Source: Bordetella pseudohinzii (GTDB lineage Bacteria; Pseudomonadota; Gammaproteobacteria; Burkholderiales; Burkholderiaceae_B). Taken from it: DNA of 64,000 nt. The position numbers were made by a program, and so were the translations under genes. The notes beneath the pieces are model-generated. The model worked only from the letters and a program-made list of their open reading frames with translations, did not search any database and was not told where the DNA came from. Each line of letters opens with the position of its first letter. Position 1 is the stretch's first letter. The stretch lies in the NCBI RefSeq assembly GCF_000657795.2, contig NZ_JHEP02000002.1:372001-436000 (forward strand). Direction: 5' to 3'. This document shows positions 21,306-29,586 of the stretch, in pieces.

Positions 21306-22836
21306 GCGCGGTATCCAGCAGCTGGGCCAAGGCCTGCACGCCGCCCAGGTGCGCGGCCCAATGGCGAGGATCGAGTTCGCCGCGCAGCACCTTGCCCTTG
21401 AGCACCTCATGCCAGGGGGTCGGGCGGCCCTCCAACCCTGGCAGCACCTCGGCGGCCACGCTGCGGCCCAGATAACCCCGCAACAGCCTGGGCCCGCCGG
21501 AGCACCGCGCGCAGCCTGCCGCCCGGCGCAGGCGCAGCCGCTCCGCCGGCAAGGCCCGCAGCACGCGCGCCCAGGCGCCGGCCTGCGGGCCGCGCAACAG
21601 GGCTTCGGGGCCACGCGCGCAGTGCGGGCAGGGACGCGGCAAAAGCTCTTGATAGACCAGCAGCTTGAGAACGCCTTGCATGCGCAGAAAATCCGCCGGC
21701 ACGCCGATGAAATCCGAAGCCAGCCGGGCGGCAATGCCGCGCGCCGACCCCGCATGCACCGTGGTGTAGACACTTACGCCCGAGCCAGCCAGGTCCATGA
21801 AGGCCCGCCCGGTTTCGCGGTCGCGCACCTCGCCCAGATAGACGTCGTTCATGGCGCTGCGCTTGATGGTCTTGAGCTTGGCGTCAAAGACGCCGTCATG
21901 GTCGGCGTCCAGGCCGCGGCCCACCGTGTTCTGCAGCGCTTCGCCGATGCGCAGCTCGACCGGATCCTCCAGCGTGATGATCTTGCGCGTGGCGGACAAT
22001 CCCCGCAGCAAGGTCGCCAGCGTGGTGGATTTGCCGGACCCGACGCGGCCGGCCACGACGATGGCGCCGCCTTCGCGGGCGCCGGCCTGCCGCAGCAGGC
22101 GGACCTGCGAGGCATCAAAGCCCAGGTCGCGCAACTGGCCGCCCGCGAGGCTGTCGCGGCGCAGGATGCGCAGGCACACCGAAGGACCGTTGTCGGTCGC
22201 CAGCGACGCCCAGCGCAAGACCCAGTCCTGCTCATCGATGCGGCAGAGGAGACGGCCCTGCTGTTCGGCCAGCGGATCGAAGACGGCGCCATTGCCGCCG
22301 ACGACATCCATCCAGACCACGGCCAGCATATCGATCATGGTGGCGCGGGCCAGCGGGCCGACATCGGGCAGGCGCACGTAGCGTCCATCTATGCTGTAGC
22401 GCACCTCGGCCCGATCGGGACCCTGCACGTTGAGGTGGATGTCGCTGGCCCCCGCCCTCAGGCCGGCGCGGACGATGTCCTCGAACAGCAGGGCCAGTGT
22501 CGACCTGCCGCCCTGCCCTGCCGCGGCGTGCGCGGGCGCCGCCCGGCCGCCGCCCCGGACTTCACGCAGCAGGCTGAGCAGCAAGGCCGCATCGACCTCA
22601 TAGCAGGCGGGCCGGGCAATGGGATAGCCTTTTTCCGTCAGTTGCCGCAGAAGCTCGGCCACCCAGGCGCCACGGGCATAACGGGCCTGGGCCAGCACGG
22701 CGGCCTGGCCGCTGTCCAGCAGGACGGGACAGATATGGCCTGTCAGCCCGCCAAGCTCGAACTCTTCGTGCAAGACGCGCGACAAGGCGGGCTGGAGGTC
22801 GTCCAATGCGCGCAGCGGCGCTACCGTGTCATTCAT
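21298..22836 (-). CDS. pilQ: Type IVb pilus assembly ATPase PilQ
   Basis: A 512-residue GspE/PilQ-type secretion ATPase powering pilus assembly. Walker A is GRVGSGKST (263-271), followed by TLEDPVEL, an Asp-box-like LGEVRDRETG and a His-box TTVHAG. A C-terminal pair of CX2C motifs (CPHC, CARC) resembles the zinc-binding tetracysteine of GspE. Start is uncertain: ATG at 22836 (preceded by GGATGAG) or at 22845; both lie inside the 3-prime end of pilP. In R64 nomenclature this is PilQ and not the type IVa secretin of the same name. Confidence 0.93.
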   Translation of the reverse strand: MNDTVAPLRALDDLQPALSRVLHEEFELGGLTGHICPVLLDSGQAAVLAQARYARGAWVAELLRQLTEKGYPIARPACYEVDAALLLSLLREVRGGGRAAPAHAAAGQGGRSTLALLFEDIVRAGLRAGASDIHLNVQGPDRAEVRYSIDGRYVRLPDVGPLARATMIDMLAVVWMDVVGGNGAVFDPLAEQQGRLLCRIDEQDWVLRWASLATDNGPSVCLRILRRDSLAGGQLRDLGFDASQVRLLRQAGAREGGAIVVAGRVGSGKSTTLATLLRGLSATRKIITLEDPVELRIGEALQNTVGRGLDADHDGVFDAKLKTIKRSAMNDVYLGEVRDRETGRAFMDLAGSGVSVYTTVHAGSARGIAARLASDFIGVPADFLRMQGVLKLLVYQELLPRPCPHCARGPEALLRGPQAGAWARVLRALPAERLRLRRAAGCARCSGGPRLLRGYLGRSVAAEVLPGLEGRPTPWHEVLKGKVLRGELDPRHWAAHLGGVQALAQLLDTAHA

Positions 22837-23275
22837 CGGACTCATCCGCGGGCAGGATGCAAACCTCGGCCGAAGCGCCGCCTGCGCGCCGCAACCGCGC
22901 GCAGGGTGGCCGGATCTCAAGCAAGGCCAGTGTGACATCGGCGTCCGCCCCGCGCAGCCGCGCGACGCCGCGCTGGGCATGCAAGGCCACCCCGCCCGCC
23001 AGGAATTCGGCGCGTAGCCGCGCTCCCACGCCGTAGATGGCGCGCAACTCGAGGGGCGGGGACGCGGCAGGCCCGGCCGGGACGGCCGCGGCCGGCTCGG
23101 GCTGGACGGCGGGCTCGGCGGCCATCTCGTGCTGCAGCCATTGGCGCACGCTTTGCCCTAGGGCGCCCTCGTCCGCGCCATGCGCCATCGGCATGCATAG
23201 CAAGCCGAGCGCCGCGCAGCCTGTCCGCCGCCAGCGCAAGCGAAGCGCGCGTTCAGGGGCTGGAAGTATCGGCAT
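22829..23275 (-). CDS. pilP: Type IVb pilus protein PilP
   Basis: A 148-residue protein with an N-terminal signal peptide (basic RALRLRWRRTG, hydrophobic CAALGLLCMPMAHGA), matching PilP of R64-type thin pili, a small periplasmic component. The C-terminal half has the short beta-rich ELRAIYGVGARLRAEF and RGADADVTLALLEI strands. GAAGGAGA lies about 6 bases before the ATG. It overlaps pilO at its start and pilQ at its end, so the operon is translationally compact. Assignment rests on position and signal peptide plus weak family features. Confidence 0.8.
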   Translation of the reverse strand: MPILPAPERALRLRWRRTGCAALGLLCMPMAHGADEGALGQSVRQWLQHEMAAEPAVQPEPAAAVPAGPAASPPLELRAIYGVGARLRAEFLAGGVALHAQRGVARLRGADADVTLALLEIRPPCARLRRAGGASAEVCILPADESDE

Positions 23276-24374
23276 GAATGTCTCCTTCGAGAAACAGCAT
23301 GAGCGGGCTGTGCCGGGCATCGGAGCCCTGGGCCGGATCGACCTGCAAGCGCAGATGGCGCCAGCGCGCGGGCAGGATGTCCCAGGCCGGCAGCGCATAG
23401 GAGCGCAGGGGGCCGTTGAGCCGCAATGACCGCAGCCGGCCTTCGGCCGTGGCCGACCACGGCCCCATCCAGACTTCGGTGAATGCCGCGCGCCAGGGTT
23501 GCAGGGCGCGCATCCAGCGGCTATCCGCCGGCCGCGGATCGGCCTGGCAGATGCCGGCGGCCCGCCATCGCAGGACCGCCTCGTCCAGCCCGGGGAACTC
23601 AAGCTCCCAGCGAGAGGCAAGCTGGCCTTGGAAGTCCGCGCTCAGCGCCTGCAAGGACTCGGGCTGATAGCGCGCCCGGCACTGCCAATCGTCTTGCCGG
23701 GGCAGGCATTGCGCCTCGGCCAGGCGCCAGCCGGCAAGACGCATCGGCAATCGGTGCACGCTGTCCAGGACTTGACCCAGGCATAACGGGGATGGCGGCG
23801 CGAGCGCCGGCGCAAGCGCCTCGCTGTCCCGCGCCGGGGCCGCGCGCCCCCATCCGGCCCACAGGGCCACGCCGGCCAGCGGCAAAAGCAGCATGGCCAG
23901 CATGAAGGCCGGCCTGGGAGGCAGCGGGCGCAAACGCGCGGCCTGCAGCGGCGCGCCGTCCAGCGCCTGCCGCGCCCTGTCCGGGCGCCGGGATGGCTCC
24001 ATGCCCAGGCGCTGCAGCGCGGCCAGCGCCTGGTCCTCCTGGGTGAATACCTGGTCGCCGCCGGCCAGCACGGCGCCATCCTGCACGGCGACCAGCCAAT
24101 GGCGATCGTCCAGGGACACGACGGCGGCAAAGGCGTCGGGCGCGCAATGCGCGGCGACCTGCTGGGCGGCGGAATAGCAGACCCCGCGGCCGCGGATCCG
24201 GGCGCAGCCCGCCGCCATCGCGCGCTCGCCGCCGAGCAGGTAATGGCTGGCCCGCATCTGCCGGGCGCGCAGGCGGGCCACCGCCTGCGCATGGCTGCCG
24301 ACCACGGCGGACCAGGACATGCCATGCACCCATTGCCCCTTGGGTTGTGCCGGGCGCAGCCAGAGCTCAGCCAT
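23253..24374 (-). CDS. pilO: Type IVb pilus protein PilO
   Basis: A 373-residue PilO2/PilO-family protein of the thin-pilus system, predicted to sit in the inner membrane. The N-terminal cytoplasmic half reads like a PilM-fold domain (VVSLDDRHWLVAVQDGAVLAGGDQVF), one membrane segment lies at about 158-175 (MLAMLLLPLAGVALW), and the C-terminal half is periplasmic. GGAGGAAG lies about 6 bases before the ATG at 24374, which decides this start over an upstream ATG. Overlaps pilN by 8 bases and pilP by 23. Confidence 0.85.
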   Translation of the reverse strand: MAELWLRPAQPKGQWVHGMSWSAVVGSHAQAVARLRARQMRASHYLLGGERAMAAGCARIRGRGVCYSAAQQVAAHCAPDAFAAVVSLDDRHWLVAVQDGAVLAGGDQVFTQEDQALAALQRLGMEPSRRPDRARQALDGAPLQAARLRPLPPRPAFMLAMLLLPLAGVALWAGWGRAAPARDSEALAPALAPPSPLCLGQVLDSVHRLPMRLAGWRLAEAQCLPRQDDWQCRARYQPESLQALSADFQGQLASRWELEFPGLDEAVLRWRAAGICQADPRPADSRWMRALQPWRAAFTEVWMGPWSATAEGRLRSLRLNGPLRSYALPAWDILPARWRHLRLQVDPAQGSDARHSPLMLFLEGDIHADTSSP

Positions 24375-25941
24375 CGGCTTCCTCCAGCTGGGCGCTGAGG
24401 ACAATGACCGTCAGCAGCCGCTCCTGCCGCGCCTGGTCGCGCCCGCCGGCCAGCAGGGGCGCATCCGGCGTCAGGCGCTGGCGGTCGTAGCTGTCCGTGC
24501 TGCGGTCAAAACCGGACAGCACCACCGGATGCCCGGGACGCACGCGCACTTGCTGGACGCTGCCATTGCCGTCCAGATTGAGCTGCTGCACCTGGAGCGG
24601 CCTGTCGTCGTCGCCAAAGGCCAGCGCCTTGAGCGGCTGGGCGACCGTGTTGTCATAACCGATGGACAGCAAAATGCTGCCGTCGTCCTGCGCGTCCGGC
24701 AGCAGGGTCAGGAAGGTGCCCACCGTGACGCGCTTCTGGTTGACGGAGACCGTGGGCAGCTCGCTTGTGCCCTGGCGGGCCTGCAGCCCCTGGATCTGGT
24801 CGACATAGGAGAACGTGCTGTGCACGGCATAAGTGACCGGCCGGCGATTGAGCGTCAGTAAGGGAATGGAACGATGGTGGCGGACCGCGCCGTAGCGGGC
24901 CAGCGCGCCCAGGATGGCCTTGGAGCCGCTCCAGGGCCCTTGCGGCAAGCCGGCGCTCAGGCCTGGGGAAGCCGCCCGCAAAGCCGTCGGCAACATGCCC
25001 TCGACGGCGGCGCGCGCGCTGGCATGCAGGACCCGCCAATCGATCTCGCCCTCGGCGCTGTTGTGCATGACCAGGGTGATCTCCTCGAACAGCAGCCTCA
25101 CCCGCCGCCCGGCCCGGGCGTTTTCCTGCGCGATGAAGGTCTCGACGCGAGAGAGCGCGGCGGGCGTATCGGTCACGACCAGCGTGGCGCCTTCGTCGGC
25201 CAGCGCCGCCACGCCGGAACGCGAAAGAAAGGGCTCGATCTGCGTGCGCAGCATCTGCGAGGGGGAAGGCAGATCCATCGCCATGCTGGCCTGGATGGCG
25301 TGGTCGAACCCCTCGGCGTCGGCCGCGTGACGCCCGAGCCTGGCCTGCGATTGGATGGCCAGCGGCAGCAGGCGCAGGTCAAAGACCCGCGTCTGGCTGC
25401 GATAGAACTCGATGGCGCCGTCGTGATAGCGCCACCACACCAACAGACGCGCGGCCAGGGCATCGAGGATATCCGCCAGGGGCCGCGGGCCCTCCTGCAG
25501 CGCCACCAGCGGCTGGGCCGGCACGGCCAGCGCGGTGTTCTCGGCCAGGCGCGGCAGGAAGAGCTCGGCGGGCAGCAAGGCCTCGGGCAGCACGCGCACG
25601 GCGATGCCGGTGGCGCGCTGCAGGCGTTCGGCGATCAGGGGCAGCCCGGCGCGGCCGGCGAAGATCAGCGTGGTGTCAACCCGGGCGCGCAGCGGCGCGG
25701 GCAAGGCCACTTCGCGCGCCAAGGCCTGGGCCGGCCCCGCCAGCCAGGGTTTGCCGACCTCTTGGGCGGCCTCGCGGGCGCTGCGCGCCGCCTCGGCATC
25801 CAGCGCCCTCGCCTGTTCGTCATGCAGGGCCTGGACTTTGTCGCGCGATCGGCCAAGCGCATCGCGCAGGCTTTGCCATTGCGCCTGCAAGGCGCATCCG
25901 CCCAGGGGCAGGCATACGAGGAGCAGCCACAACCGCCTCAT
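24367..25941 (-). CDS. pilN: Type IVb pilus outer-membrane secretin PilN
   Basis: A 524-residue secretin lipoprotein forming the outer-membrane pore for the pilus. Lipobox LGGC places the lipidated cysteine at C16. N-terminal periplasmic N0/N1-like domains are followed by a secretin core with VTDTPAALSRVETFI, the LTLNRRPVTYAV region, GTFLTLLPDAQDDGSILLSIGYDN and a C-terminal QERLLTVIVLSAQLEE strand. Length and lipoprotein nature match R64 PilN. Start overlaps the pilL stop by 4 bases (ATGA). Confidence 0.92.
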   Translation of the reverse strand: MRRLWLLLVCLPLGGCALQAQWQSLRDALGRSRDKVQALHDEQARALDAEAARSAREAAQEVGKPWLAGPAQALAREVALPAPLRARVDTTLIFAGRAGLPLIAERLQRATGIAVRVLPEALLPAELFLPRLAENTALAVPAQPLVALQEGPRPLADILDALAARLLVWWRYHDGAIEFYRSQTRVFDLRLLPLAIQSQARLGRHAADAEGFDHAIQASMAMDLPSPSQMLRTQIEPFLSRSGVAALADEGATLVVTDTPAALSRVETFIAQENARAGRRVRLLFEEITLVMHNSAEGEIDWRVLHASARAAVEGMLPTALRAASPGLSAGLPQGPWSGSKAILGALARYGAVRHHRSIPLLTLNRRPVTYAVHSTFSYVDQIQGLQARQGTSELPTVSVNQKRVTVGTFLTLLPDAQDDGSILLSIGYDNTVAQPLKALAFGDDDRPLQVQQLNLDGNGSVQQVRVRPGHPVVLSGFDRSTDSYDRQRLTPDAPLLAGGRDQARQERLLTVIVLSAQLEEADG

Positions 25942-26633
25942 GTGGCGGCTCCGCGGCTGCGGTCGCAGCTTTGCGCCAAGGGGACGACGCGCAATACCTG
26001 GTTGGCATAGAAGCAGGGCTGCAGCGGCCGGTCGGCCAGTTCGGTGGCGCGCAGCAGCTCACGCACGGCCGTCTTGAACTCCCCCTCGAAGCGGGCCTGG
26101 CCCTGCAGCGGGATATCGGCGTTAAGCGCCCAGTGCTCGGCCGAGAAGGTCCAGCCGGCCTGCGCGGCCCAGCGCCCCAACACCGCGCGCAAGGTGGTGT
26201 CGGGCGGCCCGGCGACGAACACGGGTGCGGACGGCTCCGGCGCCGACGGCGGCGGCAGTCGCAGGACCTCGGGCTCCGGCGCCAGGGCTTGGGGCCCGCC
26301 TGCCCGGCGCGCGTAAGCCACCTGGCGGCCGCCGCGCAGCACCAGGGCCTGCCAATGGCCGGACAGGACGATATAGGGCTCGCGGCGCTGATAGGCCAAG
26401 GGCTGTTCACCCGCCGGCGTCTGGCCAAAAATGGCGGGAAGCTCTTGCCCGGGAGCGAACTGCAGCCAGATTTCCTGGCCGCCGGCAAAGACCTGCAGCG
26501 GCGCGACCTCGGGATCGCCGCTGAGCTGCCAATTGAAATCAAAATGGTCCGGCGCGACACGCCAGTGCGCGGACGATGACGCCTGGCAGCCGCAAAGCAG
26601 CAGCGCGGCGAACATGGAGAAAAAACTTCGCAT
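25938..26633 (-). CDS. pilL: Type IVb pilus protein PilL (TcpQ-like)
   Basis: A 231-residue lipoprotein-like protein, first gene of the pilus operon. The N terminus MRSFFSMFAALLLCGC gives a candidate lipidation cysteine at C16. The C-terminal region LRAVLGRWAAQAGWTFSAEHWALNADIPLQG is the TcpQ/toxin-coregulated-pilus-Q signature found in PilL, which helps localise or stabilise the secretin. It is shorter than R64 PilL, lacking an additional N-terminal region. ATG at 26633 begins the signal peptide; there is only a weak AGG ribosome site. The operon promoter is not obvious in the 177 bases upstream. Confidence 0.83.
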   Translation of the reverse strand: MRSFFSMFAALLLCGCQASSSAHWRVAPDHFDFNWQLSGDPEVAPLQVFAGGQEIWLQFAPGQELPAIFGQTPAGEQPLAYQRREPYIVLSGHWQALVLRGGRQVAYARRAGGPQALAPEPEVLRLPPPSAPEPSAPVFVAGPPDTTLRAVLGRWAAQAGWTFSAEHWALNADIPLQGQARFEGEFKTAVRELLRATELADRPLQPCFYANQVLRVVPLAQSCDRSRGAAT

Positions 26634-26762
26634 CCTGTGGGCCCTGTTTGGCAAGACAGGGCCATGATGGGCAAACGCGGGCGGGATCGGTAGACCGGCA
26701 TCTACGCTGGGATCGGATCGCGACAAGCGCCGCCCTGCCGCGCCGGCGTCTGCCCGACAAGC

Positions 26763-26790
26763 AAAAAAAAGCCGCCCCGAAGGGCGGCTT
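26763..26790 (-). terminator. Intrinsic terminator after UgpB-like gene
   Basis: On the minus strand a perfect GC-rich stem AAGCCGCCC/GGGCGGCTT with a TTCG-type loop is followed by eight T, 21 bases beyond the stop of the UgpB-like gene. It separates that unit from the pilus operon. Confidence 0.92.
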
Positions 26791-26810
26791 GGTCTGCCGG
26801 GAGGCTGCGA

Positions 26811-28145
26811 TCAGCGCTGCGCGGCCAGCGTGCGAGCCTGGCCGATGGCGTTGTTCAGCGCGGCCACGGGCGGCGTCTTGCCGTCGAAGGCATCGGTCAG
26901 CTGGGCATTCAGCGCATTTTCGATGCGTTCGTAGTTGGCGATGCGGAAACCGCGCGCATTGGCCGGCACCTGCTGCGCGCGCAGCGAGGCCACGACTTGC
27001 TGCGCGCCCGGGATCTTGTCATAGAACGACACGTCCGAGGCGCGGAAGGCGGCTTCGGTCAGCGGCAGATAGCCCGTGCGCTGGTGCCATTCGGCGGCCA
27101 CCACCGGCTTGGACAGCCAGGCCAGGAACTGCGCCGTGGCCTTTTCCTGGGCGGCCGGATTGCCTTCCAGCGCCCACAGCGCCGAGCCGGTCACAAAGGG
27201 GCGGCCGGGCGTCTGCGTGACCTGGTCGTAATACGGCAGCGGCGCCACGCCGAAGGACAGGCCGCGGGTGTTGTTGAAGGTGCCGAAGGCCGACGACGCC
27301 GCGGTCAGCACGCCGCATTCGCCCTTGGCGAAGAGCGCATCCGATTTGTTGTCGTTCGAGTAGGCGGTAAACAGCAGGGAACGCTTCCAGCTGACCATGA
27401 GCGACACATGGCGCATGTAGAGCGTGTCGAACTGCATGGTCGGCGCCTGCTTGGCCGCGGCCAGGCCGTTGCTGTTGCTGGCGTAGAGCTGGTTGTTCAC
27501 CGGCGCGAGGCTTTCCAGGTGAACCGCCACCTGGTTGCTCGAAGCGTAGGGGCAATCGATGTCGGCCACGTCGCGCAGCTTGAGCAGTTCGGCCTGCAGG
27601 GCCGTCCAGGTGCGCGCCGGCTGGTTGGGATTCAGGCCCGCTTTCTTGTAGAGGGTGGTGTTGTAGAACATCACCGGCACTTCGGCCATCCAGGGGAAGG
27701 CCAGGAGGCGGCCCTTGCCATCGCGCGTGAAGCTGGCGGTGTCCGGCAGGAACCAGTTCAGGTCCTTGATCGGGTACTTGGCCAGCAGCTGGTACATCGG
27801 CAGGATGGCCTTGTGTTCGGCCACGACCTCGGGGGAATGGTTGTCCGCCAGCTGGATCAGGTTGGGGCCCTTCTTGGCCTTGACCGCGGCCGTGGCCTCC
27901 TGCTGCAGGGCGGCCTGCGTGGGGAAGTCGCGCAGTTTGACTTCCACGGCGTCCTGTTCTTTGTTGTATTGCTTGGCCAGCTTCTCGAACTCGGCCTTGT
28001 TGGGGCCGGAGAGCGTGTGCCAGACCTGGATCTGGACGGTGTCGGCATGCGCCACGCCCATGGCCGCCATGGCCAGGCCAAACACCCAGGCGCGCCGGCT
28101 GGCGGCCATGGCACGGGTAATACCCGTCAATTGCAGTTTCTTCAT
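26811..28145 (-). CDS. UgpB-like ABC transporter solute-binding protein
   Basis: A 444-residue periplasmic family 1 solute-binding protein resembling UgpB, the sn-glycerol-3-phosphate/glycerophosphodiester binder. It has a signal peptide (probable cleavage after AHA, about residue 34), VWHTLSGPNKAEFEKLA at the mature start, and the UgpB-like AAEWHQRTGYLPLT and ANYERIENALNAQLTDAFDGKTPP segments. No permease or ATPase genes lie nearby, so it is an orphan here. The ATG is 4 bases after the dadA-like stop, with no clear ribosome site, so translation is probably coupled to it. Substrate is inferred only from family. Confidence 0.85.
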   Translation of the reverse strand: MKKLQLTGITRAMAASRRAWVFGLAMAAMGVAHADTVQIQVWHTLSGPNKAEFEKLAKQYNKEQDAVEVKLRDFPTQAALQQEATAAVKAKKGPNLIQLADNHSPEVVAEHKAILPMYQLLAKYPIKDLNWFLPDTASFTRDGKGRLLAFPWMAEVPVMFYNTTLYKKAGLNPNQPARTWTALQAELLKLRDVADIDCPYASSNQVAVHLESLAPVNNQLYASNSNGLAAAKQAPTMQFDTLYMRHVSLMVSWKRSLLFTAYSNDNKSDALFAKGECGVLTAASSAFGTFNNTRGLSFGVAPLPYYDQVTQTPGRPFVTGSALWALEGNPAAQEKATAQFLAWLSKPVVAAEWHQRTGYLPLTEAAFRASDVSFYDKIPGAQQVVASLRAQQVPANARGFRIANYERIENALNAQLTDAFDGKTPPVAALNNAIGQARTLAAQR

Positions 28146-28149
28146 AGGT

Positions 28150-29406
28150 TCATAGACCAAGAAAAGGAAATTCCGGCTCCGGCCGGCGTCCACTCAGTAG
28201 ATCCGCCAGGGCTCGGCCCGAACCCACCCCCATCGTCCATCCCAGCGTGCCATGTCCGGTATTCAAATACAGGTTGGCAATGCGGGTACGGCCGATGAGC
28301 GGCACATTCGAAGGGGTCGAGGGACGCAGCCCGGACCAATAACTGACACCCTCGAAATCGAGCGCATCAGGGAACAAGTCGCGCGCCAGGGAAGTCAGCG
28401 CCGCGCAGCGGCCGGTATTGAGCTCGCGGGAATAGCCCGAGAGCTCCGCCGTGCCGGCCATGCGCAGGCGGTTGCCCAGGCGCGAGAACACCACCTTGTG
28501 ACTGCTGTCGGTCAGACTGACCGAGGGGGCAGCCTCGGGTTTCAGTATAGGATAAGTCGCGGAATATCCCTTTGCGGGATACACATTGCAAGGAACGCCC
28601 AGGGGACGGACCAGTTGCGGACTGTAACTTCCCATGGCCACCACATAGGCGTCCGCGTCCACCCGGCCATAGCGGCCGTCCGGCTGGATGATTTCAACGC
28701 CCAGCACCTGCCCGCCTTCGCTCAACAGGCGCGTCACGCTCGTGCTGAAACGGAACTCGACACCAGCGGCCTCGCAGCGCTGCGCCAGCGCCACCGTGAA
28801 CAGATGCACATCGCCGCTTTCGTCTTCGGGCGTGTAGTCGCCGCCAACGATGTTGGCGCGCTGCGGCGCCAGCGCCGGCTCGATGGCGATGACCTCGTCG
28901 GCATTGACCACGCGGCGCTCGACCCCGAAGTCGCGCATCAGGCCGGCGGCGCGCTGGGAATTCTCGAACTCCTGCGGGTCGCGATAGAAATTGAGGATGC
29001 CGCGCTCGAGATGGTCATACTGGATGCCCAGTTCGGCGCGCATGCTCTGCAGGGTGGAACGGCTGTATTCGGCCATGCGGACCATGGCGCGGATATTGGG
29101 AGCCAGGCGGGAAGGCAGGCATTCGCGCAAAAAGGCCAGGCCCCACATCCATTGCCGCCAATCCAGCTGCGGGCGGAACAGCAGCGGCGCATCGTCCTGG
29201 AACATCCATTTCAGCAGCTTGAGCGGCGCCTGGGGGTTGGCCCAGGGTTCGGCATAGGAAACCGAGATCTGCGACCCATTGGCCAGGCTGGTTTCCTGGG
29301 CAGGCCCGGTGGAGCGGTCTATGACCACGACGTCATGGCCAGCCTGCCTGAGCCACCAGGCGCTTGAGATTCCGATGATGCCGCTGCCCAATACCGCTAC
29401 TTTCAT
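28150..29406 (-). CDS. dadA: D-amino acid dehydrogenase small-subunit family protein
   Basis: A 418-residue FAD-dependent DadA-family oxidoreductase that oxidises D-amino acids to 2-oxo acids, passing electrons to the respiratory chain. The dinucleotide fold GSGIIGISSAWWLRQAG begins at residue 7, followed by VVVIDRSTGPAQETSLANG; the C-terminal LRPSTPSNVPLIG and LNTGHGTLGWTMG segments are typical. ATG at 29406 has AGGAG 10 bases upstream; a TTG six bases earlier is less likely. Its stop lies 4 bases before the UgpB-like gene. No dadX racemase is adjacent, so the substrate could be another D-amino acid or amine. Confidence 0.88.
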   Translation of the reverse strand: MKVAVLGSGIIGISSAWWLRQAGHDVVVIDRSTGPAQETSLANGSQISVSYAEPWANPQAPLKLLKWMFQDDAPLLFRPQLDWRQWMWGLAFLRECLPSRLAPNIRAMVRMAEYSRSTLQSMRAELGIQYDHLERGILNFYRDPQEFENSQRAAGLMRDFGVERRVVNADEVIAIEPALAPQRANIVGGDYTPEDESGDVHLFTVALAQRCEAAGVEFRFSTSVTRLLSEGGQVLGVEIIQPDGRYGRVDADAYVVAMGSYSPQLVRPLGVPCNVYPAKGYSATYPILKPEAAPSVSLTDSSHKVVFSRLGNRLRMAGTAELSGYSRELNTGRCAALTSLARDLFPDALDFEGVSYWSGLRPSTPSNVPLIGRTRIANLYLNTGHGTLGWTMGVGSGRALADLLSGRRPEPEFPFLGL

Positions 29407-29516
29407 GCGCAAATCACTCCTGTGCGTCCCACGTCGACATGGGATTCTGCCGGATAGGATCCAGCCGAAATACTGGTCGGGCAGTTTACTCTTGCCGGCC
29501 CTGCCCGCCTATTTTC

Positions 29517-29568
29517 AAAAAAAAGGGGTTGCATCCCGGCCGGTTTCGGCGCGGAAGGCTCCCCCTTT
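29517..29568 (-). terminator. Possible intrinsic terminator after flavin reductase gene
   Basis: On the minus strand AAAGGGG and CCCCTTT arms, with an internal GC-rich segment between them, precede a run of eight T. The long loop makes this weaker than the other terminators in the window, but position just after the reductase stop fits. Confidence 0.4.
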
Positions 29569-29586
29569 CAGACCCTATATTAACGC

